In this document: one piece after another, positions 46,526 through 55,287 of the stretch
Layout of the letters: the number at the start of each line of letters is the position of its first letter
How positions within the stretch are numbered: the first letter of the stretch is position 1
NCBI RefSeq assembly: GCF_003985155.1
Contig: NZ_ML133686.1
Location: 590,001 to 654,000, forward strand
DNA length: 64,000 nt
Source: Rhizobium vallis
GTDB taxonomy: Bacteria; Pseudomonadota; Alphaproteobacteria; Rhizobiales; Rhizobiaceae
Direction: 5' to 3'
Made by a program: the position numbers and the translations under genes
Notes under the pieces: generated by a model
Databases searched by the model: none
What the model was told of the DNA's origin: nothing
What the model saw: the letters and a program-made list of their open reading frames with translations, nothing else

Positions 46526-47521
46526 TCAGAAGACCTTGGAGAACTGGTCGATATTCGAAGCGTTGTAGACGAAGGGATCGGCCATGGCGGCTTCGCCATT
46601 GTCGCCAATCTTGATCTTGCCCATGCGGCCGGCTTCGATTTCGCTGCCCGGCTTGCCATCGGCATCACCCTTTGCCAGGTGATAAGCGATCTGCGTTGCG
46701 GAATAGCCGAGGTCGATCGGGTTCCAGATGGCGAATTCCTTGGTCGCGCCGGACTTGATCGCGCCAGCCATTTCAGAGGGCAGGCCGAGACCGGTGACGT
46801 AGACCTTGCCGACCAGACCCTTGTCTTCAACGACCTTCGAAGCAGCCAGAACGCCGACGGTCGTCGGAGCGACGATGACCTTGACGTTGGGGTTGGACTT
46901 CAGCAGGCCTTCGGCTTCACGATAGGACTTGTCCGAGAGGTCGTCGCCGTAAACCGTGGTGACGAGGTTGAGGCCCGGGAAATCCTTGAGCTGCTTCTTC
47001 ATCTGGTCGATCCAGATGTTCTGGTTGGTCGAGGTGGTCGTTGCCGACAGGATGGCGAAGTCACCCTTGCCGCCGTCGAGGTGGTCCTTGGCGAGCGTCA
47101 AGCACATCTTGCCGATCAGCTCGTTGGACGACGGGTTGAGCTGCAGGATGCGGCCTTCAGGTGCCACGCCGGAATCCCAGGAGATGACCTTGATGCCGCG
47201 CTGGGCAGCCTTCTTCAGCGCCGGTACGAGCGCGTCCGGATCGTTGGCCGAAACGGCGATGGCGTCAACGCCCTGAGCGATCAGCGAGTTGATGACTTCG
47301 ATCTGGCCTTCGGCCGTCGTGGTCGTCGGACCGGTGTAGATCACTTCCACGCCGCCGAGTTCCTTGGCTGCTTCCTGGGCGCCTTTGTTGGCGGCGTCGA
47401 AGAAGCCGTTGCCGAGCGACTTCACGACCAGGCCGATCTTGATGTCCTTGGCGCTTGCGGTGCCGGCCATCATGGCGACGGCCAGCGCTACGCTGAGCGC
47501 CAGTGTTTTTGCGAGTTTCAT
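46526..47521 (-). CDS. rhaS: Rhamnose-binding periplasmic protein RhaS
   Basis: 331 aa. GGGAGGAAAG SD. The signal peptide ends GTASA. The mature part is a type I periplasmic binding fold of the CUT2 group (KIGLVVKSLGNGFFDAANKG, then AVSANDPDALVP). First gene after rhaR, 47 nt downstream of it. Not the AraC regulator RhaS of enterobacteria. Confidence 0.94.
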   Translation of the reverse strand: MKLAKTLALSVALAVAMMAGTASAKDIKIGLVVKSLGNGFFDAANKGAQEAAKELGGVEVIYTGPTTTTAEGQIEVINSLIAQGVDAIAVSANDPDALVPALKKAAQRGIKVISWDSGVAPEGRILQLNPSSNELIGKMCLTLAKDHLDGGKGDFAILSATTTSTNQNIWIDQMKKQLKDFPGLNLVTTVYGDDLSDKSYREAEGLLKSNPNVKVIVAPTTVGVLAASKVVEDKGLVGKVYVTGLGLPSEMAGAIKSGATKEFAIWNPIDLGYSATQIAYHLAKGDADGKPGSEIEAGRMGKIKIGDNGEAAMADPFVYNASNIDQFSKVF

Positions 47522-47568
47522 GTCACTTTCCTCCCATTAAGATTAGACTTCCACACCTCGACGGCGCC

Positions 47569-48381
47569 TCATGCGACCGACGAGGAATCCTCCTTCACAT
47601 TCTGGGCCACCGGGCTTGCGACAACGAGGCGGACGCCTGCATTCTCGATCATGCGGGCTGCCTCGTCCGGGATCCCGTCATCGGTGATGACCACAGAAAC
47701 GCGGTCGAGCGCGCAGAGAATGAGGCTCGACCGGCGATTGAATTTGCTTGAATCGACCATGACGACGAGTTCGTCGGCCTGGTGCATCAGCTTCTGCTCG
47801 CTTTGAATGATGAGGGCATCCGCCTCCATGATGCCGAGCGGGCCGACGCCCTGGGCGCCGATGAACATGCGCCGCGCATAAAAGTTGCGGATCGCGTCAT
47901 TGTCGAAAGGTGACAGGATGAGGCTCTGTTCGCGATAGATCGCGCCTCCAGGCACCGTCACCGTGTTTTTGGAATGCTTGACCAGGTGTTCGGCAATCGC
48001 AAAAGAGTTGGTCATCACCTGCAGGCGGTGGCCGGCCATGTAATGCACCATCTGGAAGGTCGTGGTGCCGCCATTGATGATGATGGCATCGCCCGCTTCG
48101 CAGAGATCGACGGCTGCGCGCGCAATTGCGCGTTTTTTATCGATGTTGACCGATTCTGAAACGCGGAAGGGCCGGCCGGCCAGATTGCCGAGTTGGGGCG
48201 GGTGTACCGCTTCGGCGCCGCCGCGGACACGACGGATCTTGCCCTGCACATGAAGAGCCGCAATGTCGCGCCGGATGGTGGCTTCAGAGGCTTCCGTCAG
48301 CTCGGAAATGTCCTGGATCGTGACGACGGACTTTTCCTGAACGGCGCTTAAGATGATGCGATGGCGTTCGCGTTCGTGCAT
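47569..48381 (-). CDS. rhaR: DeoR-family regulator RhaR
   Basis: 270 aa from the ATG at 48381, preceded by AGGAGGAG. DeoR-type helix-turn-helix (SELTEASEATIRRDIAALH) followed by RVRGGA and the sugar-phosphate-sensing DeoRC domain with NGGTTTFQMVHYMAGH. Represses the two divergent rha transcripts in the absence of rhamnose metabolites. It is the first gene of the rhaRSTPQUK operon. Confidence 0.93.
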   Translation of the reverse strand: MHERERHRIILSAVQEKSVVTIQDISELTEASEATIRRDIAALHVQGKIRRVRGGAEAVHPPQLGNLAGRPFRVSESVNIDKKRAIARAAVDLCEAGDAIIINGGTTTFQMVHYMAGHRLQVMTNSFAIAEHLVKHSKNTVTVPGGAIYREQSLILSPFDNDAIRNFYARRMFIGAQGVGPLGIMEADALIIQSEQKLMHQADELVVMVDSSKFNRRSSLILCALDRVSVVITDDGIPDEAARMIENAGVRLVVASPVAQNVKEDSSSVA

Positions 48382-48436
48382 TGGGCTCCTCCTCTTGTCA
48401 TATTTATTGAGCATCCGTTAAAAGCTGTCAATCACA

Positions 48437-48487
48437 AACGATCATAAATTTTCATATTGCGCTGCACAATAATCGAATTTGATCGTT
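48437..48487. promoter_or_regulatory. Candidate RhaR operator in the rha divergent promoter
   Basis: AACGATCA (48437-48444) and its exact complement TGATCGTT (48480-48487), each extended by AAATT-like flanks. The centre-to-centre distance of 43 bp is about four helical turns, as for DeoR-type looping. Confidence 0.55.
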
Positions 48488-48492
48488 TTCGA

Positions 48493-48521
48493 TTGACAAG
48501 TTCAGTTTTGATGAGCGATAC
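48493..48521 (+). promoter_or_regulatory. Possible rhaD promoter
   Basis: TTGACA at 48493-48498 with CGATAC at 48516-48521, 17-nt spacing, just downstream of an operator half. A GGGGCGCGA/TCGCGTCCC hairpin follows at 48534-48554 before the rhaD SD. Confidence 0.45.
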
Positions 48522-48581
48522 CATCAACGAAAAGGGGCGCGACCCTCGCGTCCCGATGATGATTTTATATGGGAGGATGAC

Positions 48582-50678
48582 ATGGCGGCGAACGTCCGGC
48601 TTCTGGAAAACCGGTGGGATGATGGTTACGCGGCAGGCCTCGACGAGCCCGGCAAGCTTCTCTATCGCTCCAATCTCCTCGGCGCCGACAAGCGCATCAC
48701 CAATTACGGCGGCGGCAATACCTCGGCGAAGGTGATGGAGACCGATCCGCTTGATGGCGGCAAGGTCAAGGTGCTTTGGGTCAAGGGCTCCGGCGGCGAT
48801 GTCGGCACCATCAAGCTCGACGGTTTCGCGACGCTCTATCAGAACAAGCTGGAATCGTTGAAGGGCATCTATAAGGGGGTCGAGGACGAAGACCGCATGG
48901 TCGGCTTCCTGCCGCACTGCACCTTCAGCCTGAATGCACGCGCTGCCTCGATCGATACGCCGCTGCACGGTTTCGTGCCTTTCACCCATGTCGACCATAT
49001 GCATCCCGACGCGATCATCGCCATTGCCGCGTCGAAGAACTCGAAAGAATTGACGCAGCAGATCTTCGGTAACGAGATCGGCTGGCTGCCCTGGCGTCGT
49101 CCGGGCTTCCAGCTCGGCCTCGATCTCGGCGCCTTCGTCGCCGCAAACCCGAATGCCAAGGGCGTCGTACTCGAAAGCCACGGCCTGTTCACTTGGGCTG
49201 ATGATGCCAAGGCCTGCTACGAGCTGACGCTTGAGATCATCAACAAGGCGATCTTCTGGTTTGCCGAAAAGACCGAAGGAAAGACGATTTTCGGCGGTGC
49301 GGTCACGCAGAGCCTGCCCGTCACTGAGCGCCGCGCCATTGCCGCCCGGCTGATGCCGGAGATTCGCGGCCGCATCGGCAAGCAGGAGCGCAAGCTCGGT
49401 CACTTCGACGATCAGGACGCCGTGCTCGAATTCGTCAATTCCAGGGATCTGCGCCCCCTCGGCGCGCTCGGCACCAGCTGCCCGGACCATTTCCTGCGCA
49501 CCAAGATCCGCCCGCTGATCGTCGATTTCGATCCGGCCAAGCCCGATGTCGACGCGATCATCGCCGGCCTAGATCAGACGCTGGAGGATTACCGCGCCGA
49601 TTACGCCCGCTATTATAACGACTGCAAGCATGACAATTCGCCCGCCATGCGCGACGCCAATCCCGTCATCTTCCTTGTACCCGGCGTCGGCATGCTGTCC
49701 TTTGCCCGCGACAAGGCGACGGCCCGCATCGCCAGCGAATTCTATGTCAACGCGATCAACGTGATGCGCGGCGCCTCGACGGTTTCGGAATATCAGGGAC
49801 TGCCGGAGCAGGAAGCCTTCGATATCGAATACTGGCTGCTCGAAGAGGCAAAGCTCCAGCGCATGCCGAAGCCGAAGAGCCTTGCCGGCCGCGTGGCCTT
49901 CGTCACCGGCGGCGCCGGCGGTATCGGCCGCGCAACTGCTGCGCGGCTTGTCGGCGAGGGTGCCTGCGTGGTGCTTGCCGATATCGACCAGGCGGCACTC
50001 GAGGGCACAGAAGCCGATTTCGTCAAGAAATATGGCGCTGACGCCGTGCGCAGCGTCCGGCTCGACGTCACCAAGGAAGATGCTGTGATCGCCTCCTTCG
50101 CGGAAGCCTGCGTCGAATTCGGCGGCGTCGATATCCTCGTCTCGAATGCCGGTATTGCCTCCTCCGCGCCGATCGAGGCGACCGAGCTTTCGACGTGGAA
50201 CCGCAATATCGACATTCTGGCGACCGGCTATTTCCTCGTCTCGCGCGAAGCGTTCCGTCTGTTCCGCCGTCAGGCGCTCGGCGGCAACGTCGTCTTCGTC
50301 GCTTCGAAAAACGGTCTCGCCGCCTCACCGAATGCGTCTGCCTATTGCACGGCCAAGGCCGCCGAGATCCATCTCGCCCGATGCCTGGCGCTCGAAGGCG
50401 CGGATGCCGGCATCCGCGTCAACACCGTCAATCCGGACGCTGTCCTGCGCGGCTCAAAGATCTGGAGCGGGGAATGGCGCGAACAGCGCGCCGCCTCGTC
50501 GAAGATCGAGGTTGATGATCTCGAGGAACATTACCGCAAGCGTTCAATGCTGAAACTCAACGTGTTTCCGGAGGATATCGCCGAGGCGATCTATTTCCTC
50601 GCTTCGGACCTTTCGGCCAAGTCGACCGGCAACATCATCAACGTCGACGCCGGCAACGTGCAGAGTTTTACGCGGTAA
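48582..50678 (+). CDS. rhaD: Bifunctional rhamnulose-1-phosphate aldolase / lactaldehyde dehydrogenase-type RhaD
   Basis: 698 aa, a fusion. Residues 1 to about 420 form a class II aldolase domain (THVDHMHPDAI supplies metal-ligand His residues; VVLESHGLFTW). The C-terminal part is a short-chain dehydrogenase with VTGGAGGIGRATA and the catalytic YCTAK pair. It cleaves the phosphorylated ketose to dihydroxyacetone phosphate and lactaldehyde, then oxidises or reduces the aldehyde. A GGGAGGA SD supports the start. Divergent from rhaR and transcribed with rhaI. Confidence 0.93.
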   Translation: MAANVRLLENRWDDGYAAGLDEPGKLLYRSNLLGADKRITNYGGGNTSAKVMETDPLDGGKVKVLWVKGSGGDVGTIKLDGFATLYQNKLESLKGIYKGVEDEDRMVGFLPHCTFSLNARAASIDTPLHGFVPFTHVDHMHPDAIIAIAASKNSKELTQQIFGNEIGWLPWRRPGFQLGLDLGAFVAANPNAKGVVLESHGLFTWADDAKACYELTLEIINKAIFWFAEKTEGKTIFGGAVTQSLPVTERRAIAARLMPEIRGRIGKQERKLGHFDDQDAVLEFVNSRDLRPLGALGTSCPDHFLRTKIRPLIVDFDPAKPDVDAIIAGLDQTLEDYRADYARYYNDCKHDNSPAMRDANPVIFLVPGVGMLSFARDKATARIASEFYVNAINVMRGASTVSEYQGLPEQEAFDIEYWLLEEAKLQRMPKPKSLAGRVAFVTGGAGGIGRATAARLVGEGACVVLADIDQAALEGTEADFVKKYGADAVRSVRLDVTKEDAVIASFAEACVEFGGVDILVSNAGIASSAPIEATELSTWNRNIDILATGYFLVSREAFRLFRRQALGGNVVFVASKNGLAASPNASAYCTAKAAEIHLARCLALEGADAGIRVNTVNPDAVLRGSKIWSGEWREQRAASSKIEVDDLEEHYRKRSMLKLNVFPEDIAEAIYFLASDLSAKSTGNIINVDAGNVQSFTR

Positions 50679-50716
50679 CGACCGTGCCTTTGGGGTGATG
50701 CGGGGACGCTACTCTC

Positions 50717-50857
50717 CTCCCTCATTCCTGTGCTTGTCACAGGAATCCAGTGCGCCCAAGTCTTTGGGCGCGGGAGAACATCATCCTCGCTACATGTGAG
50801 TCATTCACGGCGCAGGCGCGCCGTGGCTGGATTCCTGTGACAAGCACAGGAATGAGG
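50717..50857. repeat. Palindromic mosaic intergenic repeat between rhaD and rhaI
   Basis: Outer arms contain CATTCCTGTGCTTGTCACAG and its complement at 50829-50854. Inside lie GCGCCCAAG/TTTGGGCGC (50752-50770) and CACGGCGC-AGGC-GCGCCGTG (50806-50825). The outer arms match the element at 20703-20824, while the inner blocks differ, so the repeat is mosaic. Confidence 0.85.
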
Positions 50858-50905
50858 AATGCAACAGCGGGCGTCCAAGACCGCGATGTAGGTCGGGAGG
50901 AAGAC

Positions 50906-52198
50906 ATGGTTGAACTGAGGATCGCGCAGGATCTGGTCGCGAGCGAAAATGACAAGCGGGCAGCCGCGCTGAAAGCCGATTACGAGGCGCTGGGTGCGAC
51001 GCTTGATCGCCGCGGCGTCGATATCGAGACGGTCACTCGCAGGGTGGCCGAATTCTTCGTCGCCGTACCCTCCTGGGGCGTGGGCACCGGCGGCACGCGT
51101 TTTGCCCGCTTTCCCGGTACCGGCGAACCGCGCGGCATCTTCGACAAGCTCGACGATTGCGCCGTCATCAACCAGCTGACGCAGGCGACGCCGAATGTTT
51201 CGTTGCATATTCCCTGGGACAAGGCGGATGCCAGGGAATTGAAGGCGAAGGGTGATGCGCTCGGTCTCGGCTTCGACGCGATGAATTCCAACACGTTCTC
51301 AGATGCGCCGGGCCAGGCTAATTCCTACAAATACGGCTCGCTCAGCCATACCGATGCGGCAACACGGGCGCAGGCGGTCGAGCACAATCTCGAATGCATC
51401 GAGATCGGCAAGGCGCTCGGCTCCACGGCGCTGACGGTCTGGATCGGCGACGGTTCGAACTTCCCCGGCCAGAGCAATTTCACCAGGGCATTCGAGCGTT
51501 ACCTCGCCTCGATGGCCGATATCTATAAGGCGCTGCCCGATGATTGGAAACTCTTCTCCGAGCACAAGATGTACGAGCCGGCCTTCTATTCCACAATCGT
51601 GCAGGATTGGGGCACCAACTACCTGATTGCCCAGACGCTTGGCCCCAAGGCCTATTGCCTCGTCGATCTCGGCCACCATGCGCCGAATACCAATATCGAG
51701 ATGATCGTTGCCCGCCTGATCCAGTTCGGCAAGCTCGGCGGCTTCCACTTCAACGACTCGAAATATGGCGATGACGATCTCGACGCCGGCGTGATCGATC
51801 CCTACCGGCTGTTCCTGGTTTTCAACGAACTGGTGGATGCCGAGCAGCGCGGCGTCAACGACTTCAACCCGGCCCATATGATCGACCAGTCGCACAATGT
51901 CACCGACCCGATCGAAAGCCTGATCAACAGCGCCAACGAAATCCGCCGCGCCTATGCGCAGGCGCTTCTCGTCGACCGCAACGCGCTCGATGGCTATCAG
52001 CAGGATAATGACGCGCTGATGGCGTCGGAAACGCTGAAGCGCGCCTATCGCGCCGATGTCGAGCCGATCCTGGCCGAAGCCCGCCGCCGGGCGGGCGGCG
52101 CGATCGACCCGATCGCCGCCTACCGCGCCAGTGGCTACCGCAGACAAGTGGCGGCCGAGCGCCCGGCCTCCGCTGCCGGCGGCGGCGGTATCATCTGA
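50906..52198 (+). CDS. rhaI: L-rhamnose isomerase-type sugar isomerase RhaI
   Basis: 430 aa from the ATG at 50906 with GGGAGGAAG SD. The upstream part of the open frame only reads through the repeat. TIM-barrel isomerase of the rhizobial RhaI group, with metal-ligand regions FSEHKMYEPAFYST, VDLGHHAPNTNIE and FHFNDSKYGDDDLD. Converts rhamnose to rhamnulose. Ends in a Gly-rich tail. Confidence 0.93.
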   Translation: MVELRIAQDLVASENDKRAAALKADYEALGATLDRRGVDIETVTRRVAEFFVAVPSWGVGTGGTRFARFPGTGEPRGIFDKLDDCAVINQLTQATPNVSLHIPWDKADARELKAKGDALGLGFDAMNSNTFSDAPGQANSYKYGSLSHTDAATRAQAVEHNLECIEIGKALGSTALTVWIGDGSNFPGQSNFTRAFERYLASMADIYKALPDDWKLFSEHKMYEPAFYSTIVQDWGTNYLIAQTLGPKAYCLVDLGHHAPNTNIEMIVARLIQFGKLGGFHFNDSKYGDDDLDAGVIDPYRLFLVFNELVDAEQRGVNDFNPAHMIDQSHNVTDPIESLINSANEIRRAYAQALLVDRNALDGYQQDNDALMASETLKRAYRADVEPILAEARRRAGGAIDPIAAYRASGYRRQVAAERPASAAGGGGII

Positions 52199-52249
52199 GA
52201 ACCGTGGTTGCCGGCAGCGCGGGGGTGAAACGCTGCCGGCAATTGCCGC

Positions 52250-52726
52250 TCATGGTTTCCAGGCGCCGGCGATCTGGCGGGTGGCGATATTCAGCCGGTT
52301 CCAGACGTTGATATTGGCGATGGCGATGACGAGTGCCGCGAGGCTCTTGCCGTCATAATGCCGGGTCGCCTCATCCCAGATAGCGTCCGGCACGGGGTCG
52401 GCGCGATCGCTGACGCGGGTCACCGCTTCGGTAAGCTCGAGGGCTGCCCGTTCGGCATCACTGAAATAGGGCGAATCGCGCCAAGCGCTGACGGCGAAAA
52501 GCCTTTCATCCGTCTCGCCAAGCTTCTTGGCGATGCGGGGATGACCGTCGACACAGACGCTGCAGCCGTTGATCTGGCTGGCGCGCAGGTTGACGAGCTC
52601 GAGCAGCTTCGGTGAAAGGCCGGTGTCGGCCGGTATCTTGCTGAGGGCAGCCAGCGCCTGCATCGCCTCGGGAATGACGAGGGCGGGATTTCCCATTCTT
52701 TCCTGCATGACCATTCTCTCGTGCAT
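52250..52726 (-). CDS. AhpD-like alkylhydroperoxidase / carboxymuconolactone decarboxylase family protein
   Basis: 158 aa from the ATG at 52726, with AAGGAGA SD. The open frame extends through the divergent promoter but is not a gene there. The redox motif INGCSVCVDGH supplies C55, C58 and H62, the AhpD core. Divergent from a SnoaL-tailed ECF sigma factor. This pairing is a known context of the ECF41 group, so it may be a sigma target. Confidence 0.92.
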   Translation of the reverse strand: MHERMVMQERMGNPALVIPEAMQALAALSKIPADTGLSPKLLELVNLRASQINGCSVCVDGHPRIAKKLGETDERLFAVSAWRDSPYFSDAERAALELTEAVTRVSDRADPVPDAIWDEATRHYDGKSLAALVIAIANINVWNRLNIATRQIAGAWKP

Positions 52727-52771
52727 GATATGTCTCCTTGATGCGTTTGTCGTTTGACGATCCACCGGCGT

Positions 52772-52798
52772 TGTCACATCGGCCGGTTTTCGTTCGTC
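52772..52798 (+). promoter_or_regulatory. ECF41-type promoter before the sigma factor gene
   Basis: TGTCACA (52772-52778), exactly 16 bp, then CGTC (52795-52798), 37 bp before the sigma start. As I recall it, this is the ECF41 consensus. It faces the sigma gene, implying autoregulation. Confidence 0.6.
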
Positions 52799-52834
52799 AT
52801 GGTCTTGACGGAACGCAGCGGAGGAATGTGACGG

Positions 52835-53704
52835 ATGGACGAGAAAAAATGGCTGGCCGATGAGTTCGAGGCAAACAGGGCGCATCTGAAAGCGGCCGCC
52901 TATCGCATGCTCGGCTCGCGCAGCGAGGCCGACGATGCGGTTCAGGAAGCCTGGCTGCGGCTCAACCGCACGGATGCAACAAGTGTCGGCAATCTGGGTG
53001 GCTGGCTGACGACCGTGGTGGCGCGCATCTGCCTCGATATGCTTCGATCGCGCAAGACCCGGCGCGAGGAGCCGCTGGAGATGCCTTTCCATGGCGGGAT
53101 CGCCGATCCGGCTAACGATCCGGAGCGCGAGGCGGCCTTTGCCGATTCAGTCGGCATGGCGCTGCTTGTGGTGCTGCAGACGCTGGCGCCGGCCGAACGT
53201 GTTGCCTTCGTGCTGCACGATATGTTCGATCTGCCCTTCGACGAGATTGCACCGATCATCGGCCGTTCGTCCGCCGCCACCCGCCAGCTCGCAAGCCGTG
53301 CCCGCCGCCGCGTACAGGGCATGGATGAGACGCCTGATGTCGATCTCGGCCGCAAGCGACTGATCGCCGAGGCGTTTCTAGCCGCGTCGCGCAATGGCGA
53401 TCTACCGGCGCTGCTCGCGGTGCTCGCCCCCGACGTCGTCTTCCGGCCGGATGCGACGGCGGCACAGTTCGGCGCCGCCGGCGAAATTCGCGGCGCCCCG
53501 GCAATCGCCGAACTCTTCAAGGGCAGGGCGCAGGCGGCAGAGGTCGCTCTCGTCGATGGCGAACTCGGCTATATCGTGCGTATTCAGGGTAAGCTCCGCG
53601 TCGTGGTGGCGCTTACCATTGCCGACGGGTTAATCGTCTCGATCGACGCCTTTGCCGATCCTGATCATATTGAACGGGTCGATTATTCGGTCCTTTCGGA
53701 CTGA
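52835..53704 (+). CDS. ECF sigma factor with SnoaL-like C-terminal domain (ECF41/SigJ type)
   Basis: 289 aa. Sigma region 2 at about 12-75 (HLKAAAYRMLGSRSEADDAV), region 4 at about 110-165 (LAPAERVAFVLHDMFDLPFD), and a C-terminal SnoaL domain from about 175 (LIAEAFLAASRNGDLPALLA). In ECF41 factors this domain replaces an anti-sigma factor and can repress or assist the sigma. The C-terminal AFADPDHIERV aligns with the NPDKL-type motif of the group but is diverged. A GGAGG SD precedes the ATG. Confidence 0.92.
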   Translation: MDEKKWLADEFEANRAHLKAAAYRMLGSRSEADDAVQEAWLRLNRTDATSVGNLGGWLTTVVARICLDMLRSRKTRREEPLEMPFHGGIADPANDPEREAAFADSVGMALLVVLQTLAPAERVAFVLHDMFDLPFDEIAPIIGRSSAATRQLASRARRRVQGMDETPDVDLGRKRLIAEAFLAASRNGDLPALLAVLAPDVVFRPDATAAQFGAAGEIRGAPAIAELFKGRAQAAEVALVDGELGYIVRIQGKLRVVVALTIADGLIVSIDAFADPDHIERVDYSVLSD

Positions 53705-53737
53705 AAATAAAACGTAGGCATTAGCTTGATGTTCGAA

Positions 53738-53763
53738 AAGCGCGCTTGGAAACGAGCGCGCTT
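53738..53763 (+). terminator. Hairpin downstream of the sigma factor gene
   Basis: AAGCGCGCT (53738-53746) and AGCGCGCTT (53755-53763), perfect 9-bp arms with an 8-nt loop, 34 nt after the stop. No T-run beyond the TT of the arm. Confidence 0.45.
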
Positions 53764-53790
53764 GCCGACATTTCGCGCCAGTCATTTCCC

Positions 53791-53820
53791 TTGACAGAGA
53801 TGGCGTCACCGATATTCTAT
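53791..53820 (+). promoter_or_regulatory. Putative promoter of the amidohydrolase gene
   Basis: TTGACA (53791-53796), 18-nt spacer, TTCTAT (53815-53820), followed by an AT-rich stretch. Best sigma-70-like match in the window. Confidence 0.5.
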
Positions 53821-53953
53821 TATAAAGATTTATATAACGTAATTATGGAATCTTGAACGATATTCGTTTCATCGTCCTTCCATAATGATCAATAGAAGGA
53901 TCGCCGCCGGCTCAGGCCGATCCGCATCCAAAACCTTGGAAGGAATGCCCAGC

Positions 53954-55162
53954 ATGACCGGCGACGAGGCGAAAAAACCGCTCCTGCTCACCAATGTCAA
54001 ACCCATGGCTTTCGGTGCGGGAACACCCGAGAAGGCGGTCGACATTTTCATCACTGCCGACGGCAGGATCGCCGAGATCGGTCCATCGCTTGACGTCTCG
54101 CAGGACGTGTCGCGCATCGACGGCAAGGGCGCGTTCATTTCCCCGGGCTGGGTCGACCTGCATGTGCACATCTGGCACGGCGGCACCGACATCTCCATCC
54201 GCCCTTCGGAGTGCGGCGTCGAGCGCGGTGTCACCACGCTGGTCGATGCCGGCTCGGCTGGTGAGGCGAATTTTCACGGCTTCCGCGAATATATCATCGA
54301 GCCCTCGCGCGAGCGCATCAAGGCCTTCCTCAATCTCGGCTCGATCGGCCTCGTCGCCTGCAACCGCGTCGCCGAACTTAGGGATATAAGAGATATCGAC
54401 CTCGACCGCATCCTCGAAGTCTATGCCGAAAACAGCGAGCACATTGTCGGCATCAAGGTGCGCGCCAGCCATGTGATTACCGGCTCCTGGGGCGTCACCC
54501 CCGTCAAGCTTGGCAAAAAGATCGCCAAGATCCTGAAAGTGCCGATGATGGTACATGTCGGCGAACCGCCGGCGCTCTATGATGAGGTGCTCGAAATCCT
54601 CGGCCCAGGCGACGTCGTTACCCACTGCTTCAACGGCAAGGCCGGTTCGAGCATCATGGAGGACGAGGATCTCTTCTATCTCGCCGAGCGCTGCGCCTCC
54701 GAGGGCATCCGCCTCGACATCGGCCACGGTGGCGCCTCCTTCTCCTTCAAGGTCGCCGAAGCGGCGATCGCGCGCGGGCTTCTGCCATTCTCGATCTCGA
54801 CCGACCTGCACGGCCATTCGATGAACTTCCCCGTCTGGGATCTGGCGACGACGATGTCGAAGCTGTTGAGCGTCGGCATGCCCTTCGACAAGGTGGTCGA
54901 GGCCGTCACCCATGCGCCGGCATCGGTCATCAAGCTGTCGATGGAAAACCGTCTCGCGGTCGGCTCGCAAGCCGAATTCACCATTTTTGACCTCGTCGAC
55001 TCCGGGATCGAAGCGACGGATTCCAACGGCGATGTCTCGGTTCTCAACAAGCTGTTCGAGCCGCGCTACGCGGTTATCGGCGCGGATGCCTTCGCCGCCA
55101 GCCGCTATGTGCCACGGGCGCGCAAGCTTGTGCGCCACAGCCATGGTTATTCTTACCGCTAG
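53954..55162 (+). CDS. Amidohydrolase/deacetylase-family metallohydrolase
   Basis: 402 aa from the ATG at 53954, since GGAAGGA lies 10 nt upstream. Earlier ATGs at 53885 and 53945 lack a usable SD. The metal site starts with H70-x-H72 in VDLHVHIWHGG, with later ligands in MVHVGEPP, DIGHGGASF and STDLHGHS. Related to dihydroorotase-like and N-acyl-amino-acid deacetylases of unknown substrate. Its family has often been linked with racemase-type partners, but none is adjacent here. The divergent IclR regulator about 0.9 kb downstream may control it. Confidence 0.82.
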   Translation: MTGDEAKKPLLLTNVKPMAFGAGTPEKAVDIFITADGRIAEIGPSLDVSQDVSRIDGKGAFISPGWVDLHVHIWHGGTDISIRPSECGVERGVTTLVDAGSAGEANFHGFREYIIEPSRERIKAFLNLGSIGLVACNRVAELRDIRDIDLDRILEVYAENSEHIVGIKVRASHVITGSWGVTPVKLGKKIAKILKVPMMVHVGEPPALYDEVLEILGPGDVVTHCFNGKAGSSIMEDEDLFYLAERCASEGIRLDIGHGGASFSFKVAEAAIARGLLPFSISTDLHGHSMNFPVWDLATTMSKLLSVGMPFDKVVEAVTHAPASVIKLSMENRLAVGSQAEFTIFDLVDSGIEATDSNGDVSVLNKLFEPRYAVIGADAFAASRYVPRARKLVRHSHGYSYR

Positions 55163-55262
55163 AGCAATTCCAGGAAAAGTGCGAAGCGGTTTTCCGTCCG
55201 GAATTGCGTAAAAACAAAAAGTTAGAGCGGTCTGCGCTTCCGTGAAAAGTTGAACCGCTCTA
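55160..55262. repeat. Two-part palindromic intergenic repeat common in rhizobia
   Basis: First part GCAATTCC (55164-55171) to GGAATTGC (55200-55207) with an inner GGAAAA/TTTTCC pair. Second part TAGAGCGGT (55223-55231) to ACCGCTCTA (55254-55262). Such AGAGC...CGGAATTGCGTAAAA blocks recur between genes in Rhizobiales. Function not known to me. Confidence 0.7.
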
Positions 55263-55287
55263 GCATCCTCCGCTGGGCTTGGTTCGA

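Noticed and set aside
50750..50905. N-terminal extension of rhaI
   Set aside because: It translates the palindromic repeat; the SD and family start support the ATG at 50906.
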